In this document: one piece after another, positions 44,978-55,700 of the stretch
How the letters are laid out: every line of letters begins with the position of its first letter
Position numbering within the stretch: the first letter of the stretch is position 1
From: Bacteroides mediterraneensis
GTDB lineage: Bacteria; Bacteroidota; Bacteroidia; Bacteroidales; Bacteroidaceae
Length of the DNA stretch: 64,000 nucleotides
Assembly: GCF_025993685.1 (NCBI RefSeq)
Contig: NZ_DAJPEN010000001.1
Coordinates: 2,356,001-2,420,000, forward strand
Direction: 5' to 3'
Notes under the pieces: generated by a model
What the model was told of the DNA's origin: nothing
What the model saw: only the letters and a program-made list of their open reading frames with translations
Database searches by the model: none
Translations under genes and position numbers: made by a program

Positions 44978-46630
44978 CTAAAAACCACTCATAAGATTCA
45001 GTTTAAGCATATATCCGTCACGTAATGCCTGCTTGATATCATATACCACCCCTTCAGAAGCATCTGAAGGTATCTTTAGCGAAACGGAAAGGTTTTCAGC
45101 CTTATTTCCCTCACATAACTGCTTGATTTTCGAAGAAAGTTCATCCAGAGAAAAATCCTCCAACTCACCTACTATCACATTATCTTTCAAAAATCGGACT
45201 TCATATCCCGGCAACGGAACACTCTTATCGGCCACACCCGCCGGTACATCCGCATATGCTTTCGGAGAAGCATAATAGAAACGGGAAATCAAACATTCAT
45301 TCACAAATTCCTGAGGATAAGTTTTCGCAAGCTCCCGTCTGACCTCATCATACGCTTTTACCAGTTTCTGCTTGGCAATAGTTATCGCCCCCATCTTTGT
45401 ATTGCGGTCTGCTACAATACGGACAACGATAGGAGACATTTCCGTTTTCTGCTCAGAATACAATTTGACGAAAGAGTCTTTCAATTGCTTCTTGGCCTCG
45501 TCCATCATGGTTCCATAATCAACAAACTTCTTCTTTGAAATATGATTTTCAGGCCCGAAAAGAAACTGATTCCGCTGGTTACAATACAATTCCAGCACAT
45601 ACGCCTTTTCCGACGAAATATGATCCAGCATCAGATTGTCTGCATTCCGTTGCTGTGCTGTGTCCCTCACCATTAATCCGGATTTTTCTTTTCCTTGATG
45701 CTTCGTTTGAAGAGCTGCGCCATAATCCGCTACCGTTTCTTTCACTTCCGGCCTCGCAAAGGCATACACGACCCCTGCAGCCAAAGGTACGGCTAACAAG
45801 ACACGCAGCCGGACCCACTTACTGTTTCTTTTTTTCGACATCATAGATATACGTTTTTTAAGTGAACTGTGAGTAAAACCGCAAGCCATAGAGTAGAGCC
45901 TTGAACCCACTGCTTTCCTCACCAATAACAATTGATATGTTTTTACATCGATGCCTTGATTCAGTACACCTTCATCGGCCTGATACTCATGAACACTACT
46001 AAGTTCATGCTTCAGTTTCCACACCAACGGATTCCACCAATGAAAGATTAGAATAAACTGCATCAGCAGATTATCATAACAATGTCCATACCGGCAATGC
46101 ATTTCCTCATGCAAACGGACCGGAGAATATTCTTCATACTCCTGACTGTTCATGACGATATACGTTCCCCAGCTAAAAGGACGGACAGGAATATCATACA
46201 ACACCCATCGTAATCCATTACATTCTTTATATTCCTGCCGGTTTATCCAACGGAACAGACGGATATAGCCTACAACCCATTGCAAAAGAATAAAGGCACA
46301 TCCCGACAGATAAACCACTATCGATAACACAAACCAACCCCAATAATTGGCTTCCTTCTGAGTAATCTCCACCATACCTGTAGCAGAAGCAGATATTACA
46401 TCAACAGGCTGTTTCCATTCCTCCATAAGACTAAAAGGAGACTGCACTAAAGGTTCATGTTCTAATTTCAGAGAAACGAAAGGCAATAACAGACAGGTCA
46501 ACATTCCGCCCACCAACACCCATCGGTTCAAGGAAAAGCGAGTGGTCGAAGCACAAAGTAACTTATAGAACCCATAGAACAATGTCAGGCAGAAAGAGCT
46601 TTTCAGTAAATAGATTAAAAGGGCTACCAT
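44978..46630 (-). CDS. BlaR1-type M56 membrane metallopeptidase
   Basis: A 550-residue protein with four N-terminal membrane helices and a cytoplasmic M56 peptidase domain carrying the zinc motif HEEMH (174-178) plus a downstream Glu/His region (HEYQAD). A fifth helix (about 265-285) leads to a periplasmic C-terminal region of some 260 residues. Unlike staphylococcal BlaR1, that part has no penicillin-binding SxxK signature that I can see, so the signal is probably not a beta-lactam. In the family, peptidase activation removes the partner BlaI repressor. It overlaps none of its neighbours but lies 4 bp after the blaI-like gene. Confidence 0.85.
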   Translation of the reverse strand: MVALLIYLLKSSFCLTLFYGFYKLLCASTTRFSLNRWVLVGGMLTCLLLPFVSLKLEHEPLVQSPFSLMEEWKQPVDVISASATGMVEITQKEANYWGWFVLSIVVYLSGCAFILLQWVVGYIRLFRWINRQEYKECNGLRWVLYDIPVRPFSWGTYIVMNSQEYEEYSPVRLHEEMHCRYGHCYDNLLMQFILIFHWWNPLVWKLKHELSSVHEYQADEGVLNQGIDVKTYQLLLVRKAVGSRLYSMACGFTHSSLKKRISMMSKKRNSKWVRLRVLLAVPLAAGVVYAFARPEVKETVADYGAALQTKHQGKEKSGLMVRDTAQQRNADNLMLDHISSEKAYVLELYCNQRNQFLFGPENHISKKKFVDYGTMMDEAKKQLKDSFVKLYSEQKTEMSPIVVRIVADRNTKMGAITIAKQKLVKAYDEVRRELAKTYPQEFVNECLISRFYYASPKAYADVPAGVADKSVPLPGYEVRFLKDNVIVGELEDFSLDELSSKIKQLCEGNKAENLSVSLKIPSDASEGVVYDIKQALRDGYMLKLNLMSGF

Positions 46631-46634
46631 AGGT

Positions 46635-47009
46635 TCAAAATTTACGATTATTCTTCCCCTCCTCTATCTGAGCTATCAACTGCTTCAGTTCCTCCAAGTT
46701 CATTTTCTCATCTTCAATAAACTGAGAAACAACCTTGGTATAAGAATTATCAAAATATTGAGAAACAATCTCTCCGATAGCCGAACCCTTGTATTCATTT
46801 TCTGTTATTTTTGCTTCATAACGGTAGGTGTTTCCAAACGCACGATAACTGACAAAGCCTTTTTCTACCAACAGCTTCACCAGAGTAGCTACTGTATTGT
46901 AATGTGGTTTCGGCTCCGAATAGAATGCCAACATTTCACGGATAAACAAAGGGCCATGGGTCCATAGGATATTCATTATTTCTTCTTCTTTTGGTGTCAG
47001 CTTCTTCAT
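46635..47009 (-). CDS. BlaI/MecI-family repressor
   Basis: A roughly 124-residue BlaI/MecI winged-helix repressor, taking the ATG at 47009 (MKKLTPKEEEIMNILWTHGP); nine extra residues from an ATG at 47036 are less family-like. The DNA-binding helix includes PHYNTVATLVKLLVEKGFVS. The C-terminal dimerisation helices follow (VVSQFIEDEKMNLEELKQLI). It pairs with the BlaR1-type peptidase 4 bp downstream. A 16-bp dyad at 47076-47091 is a candidate operator for autoregulation. Confidence 0.88.
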   Translation of the reverse strand: MKKLTPKEEEIMNILWTHGPLFIREMLAFYSEPKPHYNTVATLVKLLVEKGFVSYRAFGNTYRYEAKITENEYKGSAIGEIVSQYFDNSYTKVVSQFIEDEKMNLEELKQLIAQIEEGKNNRKF

Positions 47010-47066
47010 AAACAGCTCATTTAAGATTAATACCATACGAAGATATGAAAATTATCGGACAAACAA

Positions 47067-47091
47067 CTAAAAGTTTTAGTAGAACTACTAA
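47067..47091. promoter_or_regulatory. Overlapping dyads upstream of the blaI-like gene
   Basis: CTAAAAGTTTTAG (47067-47079) and TTAGTAG-AA-CTACTAA (47076-47091) are perfect dyads overlapping by 4 bp, 58-82 bp upstream of the ATG. BlaI-type repressors bind short dyads of this kind near their own promoter. Confidence 0.45.
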
Positions 47092-47226
47092 TATTAATAG
47101 TAATTAATAGAGAGGATAAAAAATACAAAATATTCAAACGATTTATGGAAAACGCAAACAGATTTTGACCGACATGCCAAAACTAAAATAGAACATTCAG
47201 TAAATATCCCAATTTAGGAATATAAA

Positions 47227-47262
47227 AAAGGCAGGAGAGCGATTTACTTTCCTGCCTTTTAT
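47227..47262 (-). terminator. Intrinsic terminator of the prfC cluster
   Basis: On the minus strand AAAGGCAGGA pairs with TCCTGCCTTT across a 15-nt loop, followed by a U-run, 17 bp after the prfC stop. Confidence 0.82.
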
Positions 47263-47278
47263 ATGTATCTTATCTTCT

Positions 47279-48850
47279 TTAGAACTCGCTGGTGAAATGG
47301 AACTTGATGTGCTTGAAGTCCATCTGCGCCATCTGAAGCACATAACCGCTGTCGGCCAGGAACACATCGCGTCCGTCGCGGTCTTTAGCCATATACTGGT
47401 ACTTGCGCTTCTTGAAGGCCTCCAGTTCTGCCGGATCGTCACTTTCAATCCAGCACGCCTTGTAGAGGCTCAACGGTTCCCAACGGCATTTGGCATTGTA
47501 TTCATTCTCCAGACGGTACTGAATCACTTCAAACTGCAACTGCCCTACCGTACCGATAATCTTCCGGCCATTGAACTGGTTGACAAACAGCTGTGCCACA
47601 CCTTCGTCCATCAGCTGATCGATACCCTTGTTCAACTGCTTGGTCTTCATCGGGTCGGCATTCTCGATGTACTTGAACATTTCCGGAGAGAAGCTGGGCA
47701 ATCCCTTGAAATGCAGGATTTCACCTTCGGTCAGCGTATCGCCAATCTTGAACGTACCGTTGTCCGGCAGACCGATAATATCGCCTGCCCAAGCCTCATC
47801 CACCGTAGTCTTGCGCTGGGCCATGAACTGCGTGGGTGAAGAAAAACGCATGGTCTTGTTGTGACGCACGTGCAGATACGGCGTATTGCGGGTAAACTTG
47901 CCGGAACATACCTTGCAGAAAGCCACACACGAACGATGGTTCGGGTCGATGTTGGCCGTAATCTTGAACACGAAACCCGTGAACTTGGGCTCTTCCGGCA
48001 TCACGATACGTTCCTCTGCCTGCACCGGACGCGGACTCGGCGCAATCTCCACAAAGCAGTCAAGCAATTCCTGCACACCGAAGTTGTTCAAGGCCGAACC
48101 GAAGAACACTGGAGCCAGTTCCCCTTTCAGGTAATCGTCCACATTGAATTCCGGATAAACCCCCTCAATCAGTTCCAGTTCGCTGCGCAGCTTGTCCGCC
48201 AGCGGCGTACCGATATGATTGTCCAGGTCTTCCGTATGGATATCCACTTCCACCTTCTCCGTCACCACCTGCTTGGACGGCTGGAAAAGATTCAGCTTCT
48301 GTTCGTAGATGTTGTATACTCCCTTGAAACGCGGACCGCTCTCAATCGGCCACGTCAGCGGGCGCACGTTGATAACCAGCTCTTCCTCCAGTTCATCCAG
48401 CAAATCAAACGGGTCCTTGGCCTCACGGTCCATCTTGTTCACGAAGATAATCACCGGCGTGTTGCGCATACGGCAAACCTCCATCAACTTACGTGTCTGC
48501 GATTCCACACCCTTCGCTCCGTCCACCACGATGATGACACTGTCCACTGCCGTCAGCGTGCGGTACGTATCTTCCGCAAAATCCTGGTGACCCGGCGTAT
48601 CGAGGATATTAATCTTATAGTCATGGTAGTCAAACTCCATCACGGAGGTAGTCACCGAAATACCACGCTGCTTCTCGATGTCCATCCAGTCGGACGTGGC
48701 CGTTTTCTTGATTTTGTTTGATTTTACGGCTCCGGCCACCTGAATCTGCCCACCGAAAAGCAACAGCTTTTCCGTCAACGAGGTTTTACCGGCATCCGGG
48801 TGCGCGATAATCGCGAATGTTCGTCTTCTTGCTATTTCCTGATTTGCCAT
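47279..48850 (-). CDS. prfC: Peptide chain release factor 3
   Basis: A 523-residue translational GTPase. G-motifs are [19 protein letters not shown] (G1), DTPGHQDF (G3) and NKMDR (G4). The switch region [20 protein letters not shown] is RF3-like, which separates it from EF-G. It recycles RF1/RF2 from the terminating ribosome. It is the last gene of a leftward cluster with the reductase gene (2 bp upstream), DUF4924 and LysE-type genes, and has an intrinsic terminator. Confidence 0.95.
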   Translation of the reverse strand: MANQEIARRRTFAIIAHPDAGKTSLTEKLLLFGGQIQVAGAVKSNKIKKTATSDWMDIEKQRGISVTTSVMEFDYHDYKINILDTPGHQDFAEDTYRTLTAVDSVIIVVDGAKGVESQTRKLMEVCRMRNTPVIIFVNKMDREAKDPFDLLDELEEELVINVRPLTWPIESGPRFKGVYNIYEQKLNLFQPSKQVVTEKVEVDIHTEDLDNHIGTPLADKLRSELELIEGVYPEFNVDDYLKGELAPVFFGSALNNFGVQELLDCFVEIAPSPRPVQAEERIVMPEEPKFTGFVFKITANIDPNHRSCVAFCKVCSGKFTRNTPYLHVRHNKTMRFSSPTQFMAQRKTTVDEAWAGDIIGLPDNGTFKIGDTLTEGEILHFKGLPSFSPEMFKYIENADPMKTKQLNKGIDQLMDEGVAQLFVNQFNGRKIIGTVGQLQFEVIQYRLENEYNAKCRWEPLSLYKACWIESDDPAELEAFKKRKYQYMAKDRDGRDVFLADSGYVLQMAQMDFKHIKFHFTSEF

Positions 48851-48852
48851 AT

Positions 48853-49710
48853 TTATTGTTTTAATTTTTCAATACATTCTGCCAGACTGTCCATCCAGTA
48901 GGGCACCTCCACCCCGTAGGTCTTCTTCAGTTTCGTCTTGTCGAGCACGGAATAGTGTGGACGGCAAGCCTTGGTGGGATAATCTTCCGTGTGAAGCGGT
49001 AACACGTGACAAGTGGTAATCCCAGCCAACCGGTGAATGGCTTTGGTAAAATCATACCAGGAACAAACCCCTTCGTTGCTGAAATGATAGATACCGGGCA
49101 CAATCCCTTTCTCCAATGCCACGAAGATGGCCTGAGCCAAATCGCGTGCATACGTCGGCGTCCCAATCTGGTCGAAAATGACGCCCAGCGTCTCTTTCTC
49201 CTGACCCAGCCGAATCATTGTCTTCACAAAATTGTTGCCGAAGCTAGAATACAGCCATGCCGTACGGATAATCATCGTATTCGGGCAATACTTCAAGGCC
49301 TCCTGTTCTCCTCCCAACTTGGTAGAGCCGTACACGGAATTCGGACAAGGAGTGTCTTCTTCCTTGTAAGGAATATGAGCGGTTCCGTCGAACACATAAT
49401 CCGTAGACACTTGCACCAGCCAACCGCCGCGGCTCTGTGCCGCCTTGGCCAGATAGCCCGGCGCCACACGATTCAGTTTGTCACAGAGTTCCACGTTATC
49501 CTCCGCCTTGTCGACCGCCGTGTAAGCCGCACAATTCACAATTCCGTCAATCTGATGCGCCGAAACAAAGTCCATCACAGCCTTTTCATCGCAGATGTCG
49601 AGTTCCGCCACATCGGTAAAAAAATACTCAAAATCTTTGTGCTCTTCTGCCAGCAGACGCATTTCATTACCCAGCTGTCCGTTGGCTCCCGTCACCAATA
49701 TCTTTTTCAT
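48853..49710 (-). CDS. rfbD: dTDP-4-dehydrorhamnose reductase
   Basis: The product (285 residues) is an extended SDR with the glycine motif [11 protein letters not shown] (7-17), an [12 protein letters not shown] stretch, STDYVFDG and the catalytic YGSTKLGGE. It matches RfbD/RmlD, which reduces dTDP-6-deoxy-L-lyxo-4-hexulose to dTDP-L-rhamnose for surface polysaccharide. The other rml genes are not adjacent. It is 16 bp after the DUF4924 gene and 2 bp before prfC, so all are likely co-transcribed. Confidence 0.93.
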   Translation of the reverse strand: MKKILVTGANGQLGNEMRLLAEEHKDFEYFFTDVAELDICDEKAVMDFVSAHQIDGIVNCAAYTAVDKAEDNVELCDKLNRVAPGYLAKAAQSRGGWLVQVSTDYVFDGTAHIPYKEEDTPCPNSVYGSTKLGGEQEALKYCPNTMIIRTAWLYSSFGNNFVKTMIRLGQEKETLGVIFDQIGTPTYARDLAQAIFVALEKGIVPGIYHFSNEGVCSWYDFTKAIHRLAGITTCHVLPLHTEDYPTKACRPHYSVLDKTKLKKTYGVEVPYWMDSLAECIEKLKQ

Positions 49711-49726
49711 TTCCAGTATGTGTGTT

Positions 49727-50272
49727 TTAATCCAAGTCCAAATCGCCTTCCTTATCCTTTATATAATAGCCGGCCAGCATAGCCAGCAAATCACTGATGG
49801 CTTTCACTGCCTTGGCCGTCCCCTCGCTGATTTCCTTTTTCTGCAATTTCAGCATCAGCACCCCATACATGGCGTCAAAGCAAGTCTCCAGCTCGGGCAC
49901 GTCCTTGTCGCCCCCTTTGGCTCGCAATTCAACGATAAAAGGCAACACCTTGTAATAAGCCGCCGTGTAATACGGGAATTTAGGTGAACGCAACAGGCGC
50001 AGATGAAGGTCGGTCAACCAGACAATGATATTCTTGTTGATTTGCAGATGACCTTTTTCCATCACCCCCTCCTGCTGCATCATATTAATCAGGTCCTCAT
50101 ACCAGCGGACCAGCTCTTGCTTCTGCTCGTCCGTAGCCGGATAAGGCTCAACGATATTCTTCCGGATTTTTTCCATATCGCAGCCATTGGCCCGAATCAA
50201 ATCCTCCACCTGCCACATATACAGCAGGTATTCGGCAATATTCTTTTTTTTAAGTTGTTGAGAAATATACAT
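49727..50272 (-). CDS. DUF4924 family protein
   Basis: A 181-residue, mainly helical cytoplasmic protein matching DUF4924, a Bacteroidetes family of unknown function: KKKNIAEYLLYMWQVEDLIR at the start, KGHLQINKNIIVWLTDLHLR and YYTAAYYKVLPFIVELRAKG in the middle. No catalytic motif or membrane segment is evident. It lies 7 bp after the LysE-type gene and 16 bp before rfbD. Confidence 0.82.
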   Translation of the reverse strand: MYISQQLKKKNIAEYLLYMWQVEDLIRANGCDMEKIRKNIVEPYPATDEQKQELVRWYEDLINMMQQEGVMEKGHLQINKNIIVWLTDLHLRLLRSPKFPYYTAAYYKVLPFIVELRAKGGDKDVPELETCFDAMYGVLMLKLQKKEISEGTAKAVKAISDLLAMLAGYYIKDKEGDLDLD

Positions 50273-50279
50273 ATCCTAA

Positions 50280-50939
50280 TCAAGAAAAAGATTTGCCGGC
50301 AATGGCCAGGACGATTCCCACCACCGCCGCTACCATAACCACGACACCGATGATACGGTTGAGCACCCAGATGCCGCGCAAATTAAACCGCGAACGTACC
50401 TTGTTGACAAAATACGTAATGCTGAACCACCAGCCCAACGCTCCTGTAATAATAGCCAGATAGCCTACCAGCTGGAAGCCGATGGGACTGCCCGGCATGA
50501 CAAACGAGAAACGGGCAAACAGACCGATAAACAGGAAAATGATGAGCGGATTGGACAGGGTGACAAAAAAAGCCGTCACGAAATTATGCAGGTATGTACC
50601 GCGTGTGCCCGAGGCCGGACGAAGGGACTTCACCGGATTACTGCGAAAAGTATAGATACCGAATGCAAGCAGCATGATACTACCCACCACCTGAAGGAAA
50701 ATATGATGTTTCAATATCAATTCATCCATGAAGCTCATTCCGTATCCGGTTATCAACGCATAACATATATCACTCAACGCCGCCCCTACTCCCGTCACGA
50801 AACCAAACCAGCGGCCCTTGTTCAACGTACGCTGAATGCAGAGCACACCGACCGGGCCCAAAGGAGCAGAAACCACGATTCCGATAATCAATCCTTTCAG
50901 CAACAAATCAAGTATAGTAACCTGTTCAATCCAATTCAT
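50280..50939 (-). CDS. LysE-family translocator (amino-acid exporter type)
   Basis: A 219-residue membrane protein with six hydrophobic helices and the LysE/RhtB signature near the start: GIVVSAPLGPVGVLCIQRTL, then GFVTGVGAALSDICYALITG. Family members export basic or small neutral amino acids. It heads the leftward LysE-DUF4924-rfbD-prfC cluster. The four-unit 22-bp array lies 128 bp upstream of its ATG, between it and the dcu-type gene. That is the same placement as the array in front of the LysO-type genes. Confidence 0.88.
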   Translation of the reverse strand: MNWIEQVTILDLLLKGLIIGIVVSAPLGPVGVLCIQRTLNKGRWFGFVTGVGAALSDICYALITGYGMSFMDELILKHHIFLQVVGSIMLLAFGIYTFRSNPVKSLRPASGTRGTYLHNFVTAFFVTLSNPLIIFLFIGLFARFSFVMPGSPIGFQLVGYLAIITGALGWWFSITYFVNKVRSRFNLRGIWVLNRIIGVVVMVAAVVGIVLAIAGKSFS

Positions 50940-51066
50940 ACTGCAAAGATGCTACTTTTTTACGAAAGTACCTACATTTTTATGCGATTATCATTACATG
51001 CGCAGCGGAAAAAGAACAAATCGGGAAAAGCTCAAAGCGATAAATTATCAGCCTTTAATTCTTTTT

Positions 51067-51154
51067 TACGTCTCGCAAGGCGGAACCCTACGTTTCCCGA
51101 CTGAGAAACATACGTTTTCCGGCAGAGAAACATACGGTTCACACGAAGAAAACA
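51067..51154. repeat. Four tandem 22-bp dyad units
   Basis: The units start at 51067, 51089, 51111 and 51133, each exactly 22 bp, with consensus TACGTTTCC-N5-GAGAAACA. Unit 1 is degraded (TACGTCTCG ... CGGAACCC) and unit 4 partly so. It is the same subtype and copy number as the array at 27036-27123. It lies in the 274-bp gap between the dcu-type and LysE-type genes. Confidence 0.84.
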
Positions 51155-51213
51155 TAGAATGGATGAGTTCGTTTCACGCATCACATCCTTATACTTTTAT
51201 TTTCGCATGCGCA

Positions 51214-52524
51214 TTACACGAAAAGTACCGCCAGAATGCCCAACCCTACGGCCACAAAAGTGGAAATCAGGCCCGGCATCATAAACGAATGATTGAGCAC
51301 ATACTTCCCGATACGGGTCGTGCCCGTAGTATCGAAATTGATGGCGGCCACCACTGTCGGATAGTTAGGAATAAAGAAATATCCGTTTACTGCCGGAAAA
51401 AGGGCTATCAGCATGTAGGGCGAAATACCCAATGCCATACCCAAAGGAAGCAAGGCACGGATGGTAGCAGCCTGACTGAACAGCAGGATGGACATGACAA
51501 AAAGTGCGATACCAAAAAGCCAGGGCATATCGGTCACCATGCCGAAGATTCCTTCCTTTATCACCGCAATGTTGCCCGAAATGAAAGTATCGCCCATCCA
51601 GGCAATGCCGAAGATAGCCACCACTGCCTGCATGCCCGCATTGAAAACCGAACTCTTGGCTGCCTTCATGCCACTGGTGCCGGTCAGCAGCAGAATCAAT
51701 GCGGCTACCGACAACATGAGCACTTCTATGATGTGCGCCATCTGCATCACCACCACACCTTCGGAAGTTTGAAACGACGGGCGGAGGCTATCGATGGAGC
51801 CAAACAGCACAATGCCCACCGTGGCAGCCAGAAACAACAATACAGAAGTCAACGCCTTGCCGGGATGGAGCACCTCGGCCGTACAATAATTCGCACCCGA
51901 AAGTTCCCCCGATTTCAAACGGGCCTGATAGACAGGGTCATCCTTCAGTTCCTTACCCACCCTCATGGAATACAGCGCGCCAGCCAGTACCCCCACCAAG
52001 GTGCAGGGGATGGAAATCTTCAGTATATCAAACAAAGTAATGTCGTATCCGGCCAGCATACTCAAAAGAGCGACCGTGGCCGCGGAAATAGGACTGGCCG
52101 TAATAGCCTGCTGGGAGGCGATGACGGCAATCCCCATCGGACGTTCCGGACGGATACCCGTCTCACGGGCCACTTCGGCAATGACCGGGAGCACGGAATA
52201 AGCCACATGCCCCGTCCCGGCAAAAAAGGTAAAGAGGTAAGTCACCAAAGGACTCAGCAAAGTGATACGCTGAGGATGGCGGCGCAAGATTTTCTCCGCC
52301 CATTTCACCATCAAATCCAATCCTCCGGCAGCCTGCATGCAACCCGCCGCTGCAATCACGGCCACAATCATCAGCATCACATCAATGGGAGGAGTGGTGG
52401 GTTCCAGACCGAACACGAACGTGAGAACAGCCAGACCGAGGCCTCCGAACACACCTAACCCGATGCCCCCAACCCGTGCACCGACTACAATGGCCAACAA
52501 GACAAACAGTAATTGTAACCACAT
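51214..52524 (-). CDS. Anaerobic C4-dicarboxylate transporter (DcuA/DcuB family)
   Basis: Using the ATG at 52524 (MWLQLLFVLLAIVVGARVGG) gives 436 residues, the usual Dcu length; the frame is open 32 codons further but that part is not hydrophobic. About ten to twelve helices are present, with Dcu stretches such as FGLEPTTPPIDVMLMIVAVI, GTGHVAYSVLPVIAEVA and ASQQAITASPISAATVALL. Dcu carriers exchange fumarate or aspartate for succinate during anaerobic fumarate respiration, the main energy route of Bacteroides. DcuA and DcuB cannot be told apart here. A TATCTTTG box lies at 52555-52562. Confidence 0.9.
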   Translation of the reverse strand: MWLQLLFVLLAIVVGARVGGIGLGVFGGLGLAVLTFVFGLEPTTPPIDVMLMIVAVIAAAGCMQAAGGLDLMVKWAEKILRRHPQRITLLSPLVTYLFTFFAGTGHVAYSVLPVIAEVARETGIRPERPMGIAVIASQQAITASPISAATVALLSMLAGYDITLFDILKISIPCTLVGVLAGALYSMRVGKELKDDPVYQARLKSGELSGANYCTAEVLHPGKALTSVLLFLAATVGIVLFGSIDSLRPSFQTSEGVVVMQMAHIIEVLMLSVAALILLLTGTSGMKAAKSSVFNAGMQAVVAIFGIAWMGDTFISGNIAVIKEGIFGMVTDMPWLFGIALFVMSILLFSQAATIRALLPLGMALGISPYMLIALFPAVNGYFFIPNYPTVVAAINFDTTGTTRIGKYVLNHSFMMPGLISTFVAVGLGILAVLFV

Positions 52525-52554
52525 AAAATAGAAACAGTTTTTTGATTTGAGGTG

Positions 52555-52562
52555 CAAAGATA
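52555..52562 (-). promoter_or_regulatory. -7 promoter box of the dcu-type gene
   Basis: TATCTTTG on the minus strand fits TAnnTTTG, 31 bp before the chosen ATG at 52524. This position supports that start, because the longer frame would begin upstream of the promoter. Confidence 0.55.
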
Positions 52563-52657
52563 GGCATATTCCGCGGAATGTGAAAACAACACAGTCCTTC
52601 CACCCTACAAGCGATAACATTACTTCTATTTTTTTCGTTTATTCCGAGGATTTTCCC

Positions 52658-52665
52658 TACCTTTG
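52658..52665 (+). promoter_or_regulatory. -7 promoter box of purL
   Basis: TACCTTTG fits TAnnTTTG, 48 bp before the purL ATG. No purine riboswitch or PurR-like box was recognised. Confidence 0.5.
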
Positions 52666-52713
52666 TACCACTTTTAAAAGCGCATTGAATATTCATTATA
52701 ACATACAAGTGCT

Positions 52714-55700
52714 ATGATTCTATTTTTCAGAACACCCACAAACAGTGTGATTGCCACAGAATGCAATCAGGAGCTGAATGCTGAAGACGTCAAGAAACTA
52801 TGCTGGCTTTACAGCGACGCTACTGTGGAAAATGAAGACAACCTGAAAGGATGGTTCATCGGTCCACGTCGTGAAATGATTACCCCCTGGAGTACAAATG
52901 CAGTAGAAATCACCCAAAACATGGGGCTCACGGGCATCCGCCGTATCGAGGAATATTTCCCGGTAAAGGACGAGAACGCCGACCATGACCCGATGCTGCA
53001 ACGTATGTACCACGGACTGAATCAGGACATTTTCACGGTGGACATCAAACCGCAGCCTATCATATACATCGAAAATCTGGAAGAATACAACGAAAAGGAA
53101 GGTCTGGCGCTGTCACGCGAAGAGATGGACTATCTGCTGAAGGTGGAAAAAGACCTGGGCCGCAAGCTGACCGACTCGGAAGTATTCGGCTTCGCACAGA
53201 TTAACTCAGAGCACTGCCGCCACAAAATCTTCGGCGGTACATTCATCATCGACGGACAGGAAATGGAATCTTCTCTGTTCCAGATGATCAAGAAAACCAC
53301 TCAGGAAAACCCCAACAAGATTATCTCGGCCTACAAAGACAACGTAGCCTTCGCCGAAGGTCCGGTGGTAGAACAATTCGCTCCGGCCGACCACTCTACT
53401 TCTGATTATTTCATTATCAAAGATATCAAGACCGTCATCTCACTGAAAGCGGAAACTCACAACTTCCCGACTACCGTAGAACCGTTCAACGGGGCTTCTA
53501 CCGGTACCGGTGGTGAAATCCGCGACCGTATGGGTGGTGGTAAAGGTTCCTGGCCGATTGCCGGAACTGCCGTGTACATGACTTCTTATCCACGTACGGA
53601 CGAAGGACGCGACTGGGAAAACATCCTGCCGGTGCGCAAATGGTTATACCAGACTCCGGAACAGATTCTGATCAAGGCTTCCAACGGTGCTTCCGATTTC
53701 GGTAACAAGTTCGGACAGCCGCTGATTTGTGGTTCTGTACTGACTTTCGAACACGAAGAGAACAACGAAAAATATGCTTACGACAAAGTCATCATGCTGG
53801 CAGGAGGTGTAGGTTACGGTACACAGCGTGACTGCCTGAAAGGCACCCCGGAAGCTGGAGATGAAATTGTCGTACTCGGTGGTGACAACTACCGCATCGG
53901 TCTGGGAGGTGGTTCCGTTTCTTCTGTAGATACCGGACGTTACTCTTCTGGCATCGAGCTGAACGCCATCCAGCGTGCCAACGCCGAAATGCAGAAACGT
54001 GCCTACAACGTAGTACGTGCCTTGTGCGAGGAAGATGTGAACCCGATTGTGTCTATCCACGACCACGGTTCTGCCGGACACGTGAACTGTCTGTCTGAGC
54101 TGGTGGAAGACTGCGGTGGTCTGATTCACATGGACAAGCTGCCTATCGGCGACGAAACCTTGTCGGCCAAGGAAATCATCGCCAACGAATCGCAGGAACG
54201 TATGGGCTTGCTGATTGAAGACGAGGCCATCGAACATGTACGCAAGATTGCGGAACGCGAACGTGCCCCGATGTACGTGGTGGGTGAAACGACCGGCGAC
54301 CATCGCTTTGCCTTCGAACAGGCTGACGGCGTGCGTCCGTTCGACTTGGCCGTAGACCAGATGTTCGGTTCTTCTCCGAAAACTTATATGGTAGACAAGA
54401 GTGTGGAACGTCACTATGAAAACGTTTCTTACGATGTGACCAAACTGAATGAATATTTGCGCCGTGTGCTGCAGCTGGAAGCCGTAGCCTGCAAGGACTG
54501 GCTGACCAACAAGGTAGACCGTTCCGTAACAGGTAAGATTGCCCGCCAGCAGTGTCAGGGCGAATTGCAGTTGCCGTTAAGCGACTGCGGCGTGGTAGCC
54601 CTCGACTACCGTGGCGAGAAAGGTATCGCTACTGCACTGGGACACGCTCCGCAGGCTGCCTTGGCCAATCCGGAAGCCGGTTCCGTACTGGCTGTATCGG
54701 AAGCACTGACCAACCTGGTATGGGCTCCACTGGCCGACGGCATGGACAGCATTTCTTTATCAGCCAATTGGATGTGGCCTTGCCGCTCACAGGAAGGGGA
54801 AGATGCCCGTCTGTACAAGGCTGTGAAAGCATTGTCTGATTTCTGCTGCGAACTGCAAATCAACGTACCGACCGGTAAGGACTCCCTGTCCATGACTCAA
54901 AAATATCCGAACGGAGAAAAAATCATCAGCCCGGGAACCGTCATCGTTTCTGCCGGTGGTGAAGTTTCCGACATCAAGAAAGTGGTTTCTCCGGTCATGG
55001 TCAACAAACCGAAATCAACCTTCTATCATATCGACTTCAGCTTCGACCAGCTCCGTCTGGGTGGTTCTGCCTTCGCACAGTCACTCAACAAGGTAGGCGA
55101 CGACGTGCCGACCGTACAGAACCCGGAATACTTCCGCGATGCCTTCATGGCCATCCAGGAACTGGTCAACAAGGGATTGATTCTGGCCGGACACGATATC
55201 TCTGCCGGTGGTCTGATTACGACCCTGCTGGAAATGTGCTTTGCCAACGTGGACGGCGGTATGGAAATCAACCTCGACAAAATTAAGTGCGACGACATCG
55301 TGAAGATTCTGTTTGCTGAAAATCCGGGTGTAGTGATTCAGGTAGCCGACAAGCACAAAGCAGAAGTCAAGAAGATTCTGGAAGACGCCGGTGTGGGTTA
55401 CGTGAAGATTGGTGTGCCGACCGAAGAACGTCACATCCTGGCTACCTTCCACGACGCGACTTATCAGTTCGGCATCGACTACTTGCGTGATGTATGGTAT
55501 TCTACTTCTTACCTGCTCGACCGCAAGCAGAGCATGAACGGCTGTGCCAAGAAACGTTTTGAAAACTACAAACAGCAGCCGCTGGAATTCGTATTCGACA
55601 AGTCATTCACCGGCAAGCTGTCACAGTTCGGCCTCAACCCGGACCGTCGTACACCGAGCGGCATCAAGGCAGCCATCATCCGTGAAAAGGGAACCAACGG

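Noticed and set aside
50836..52458. 540-codon ORF opposite the dcu-type gene
   Set aside because: It is antisense to a complete Dcu transporter, starts inside the LysE-type gene and includes the 22-bp array.
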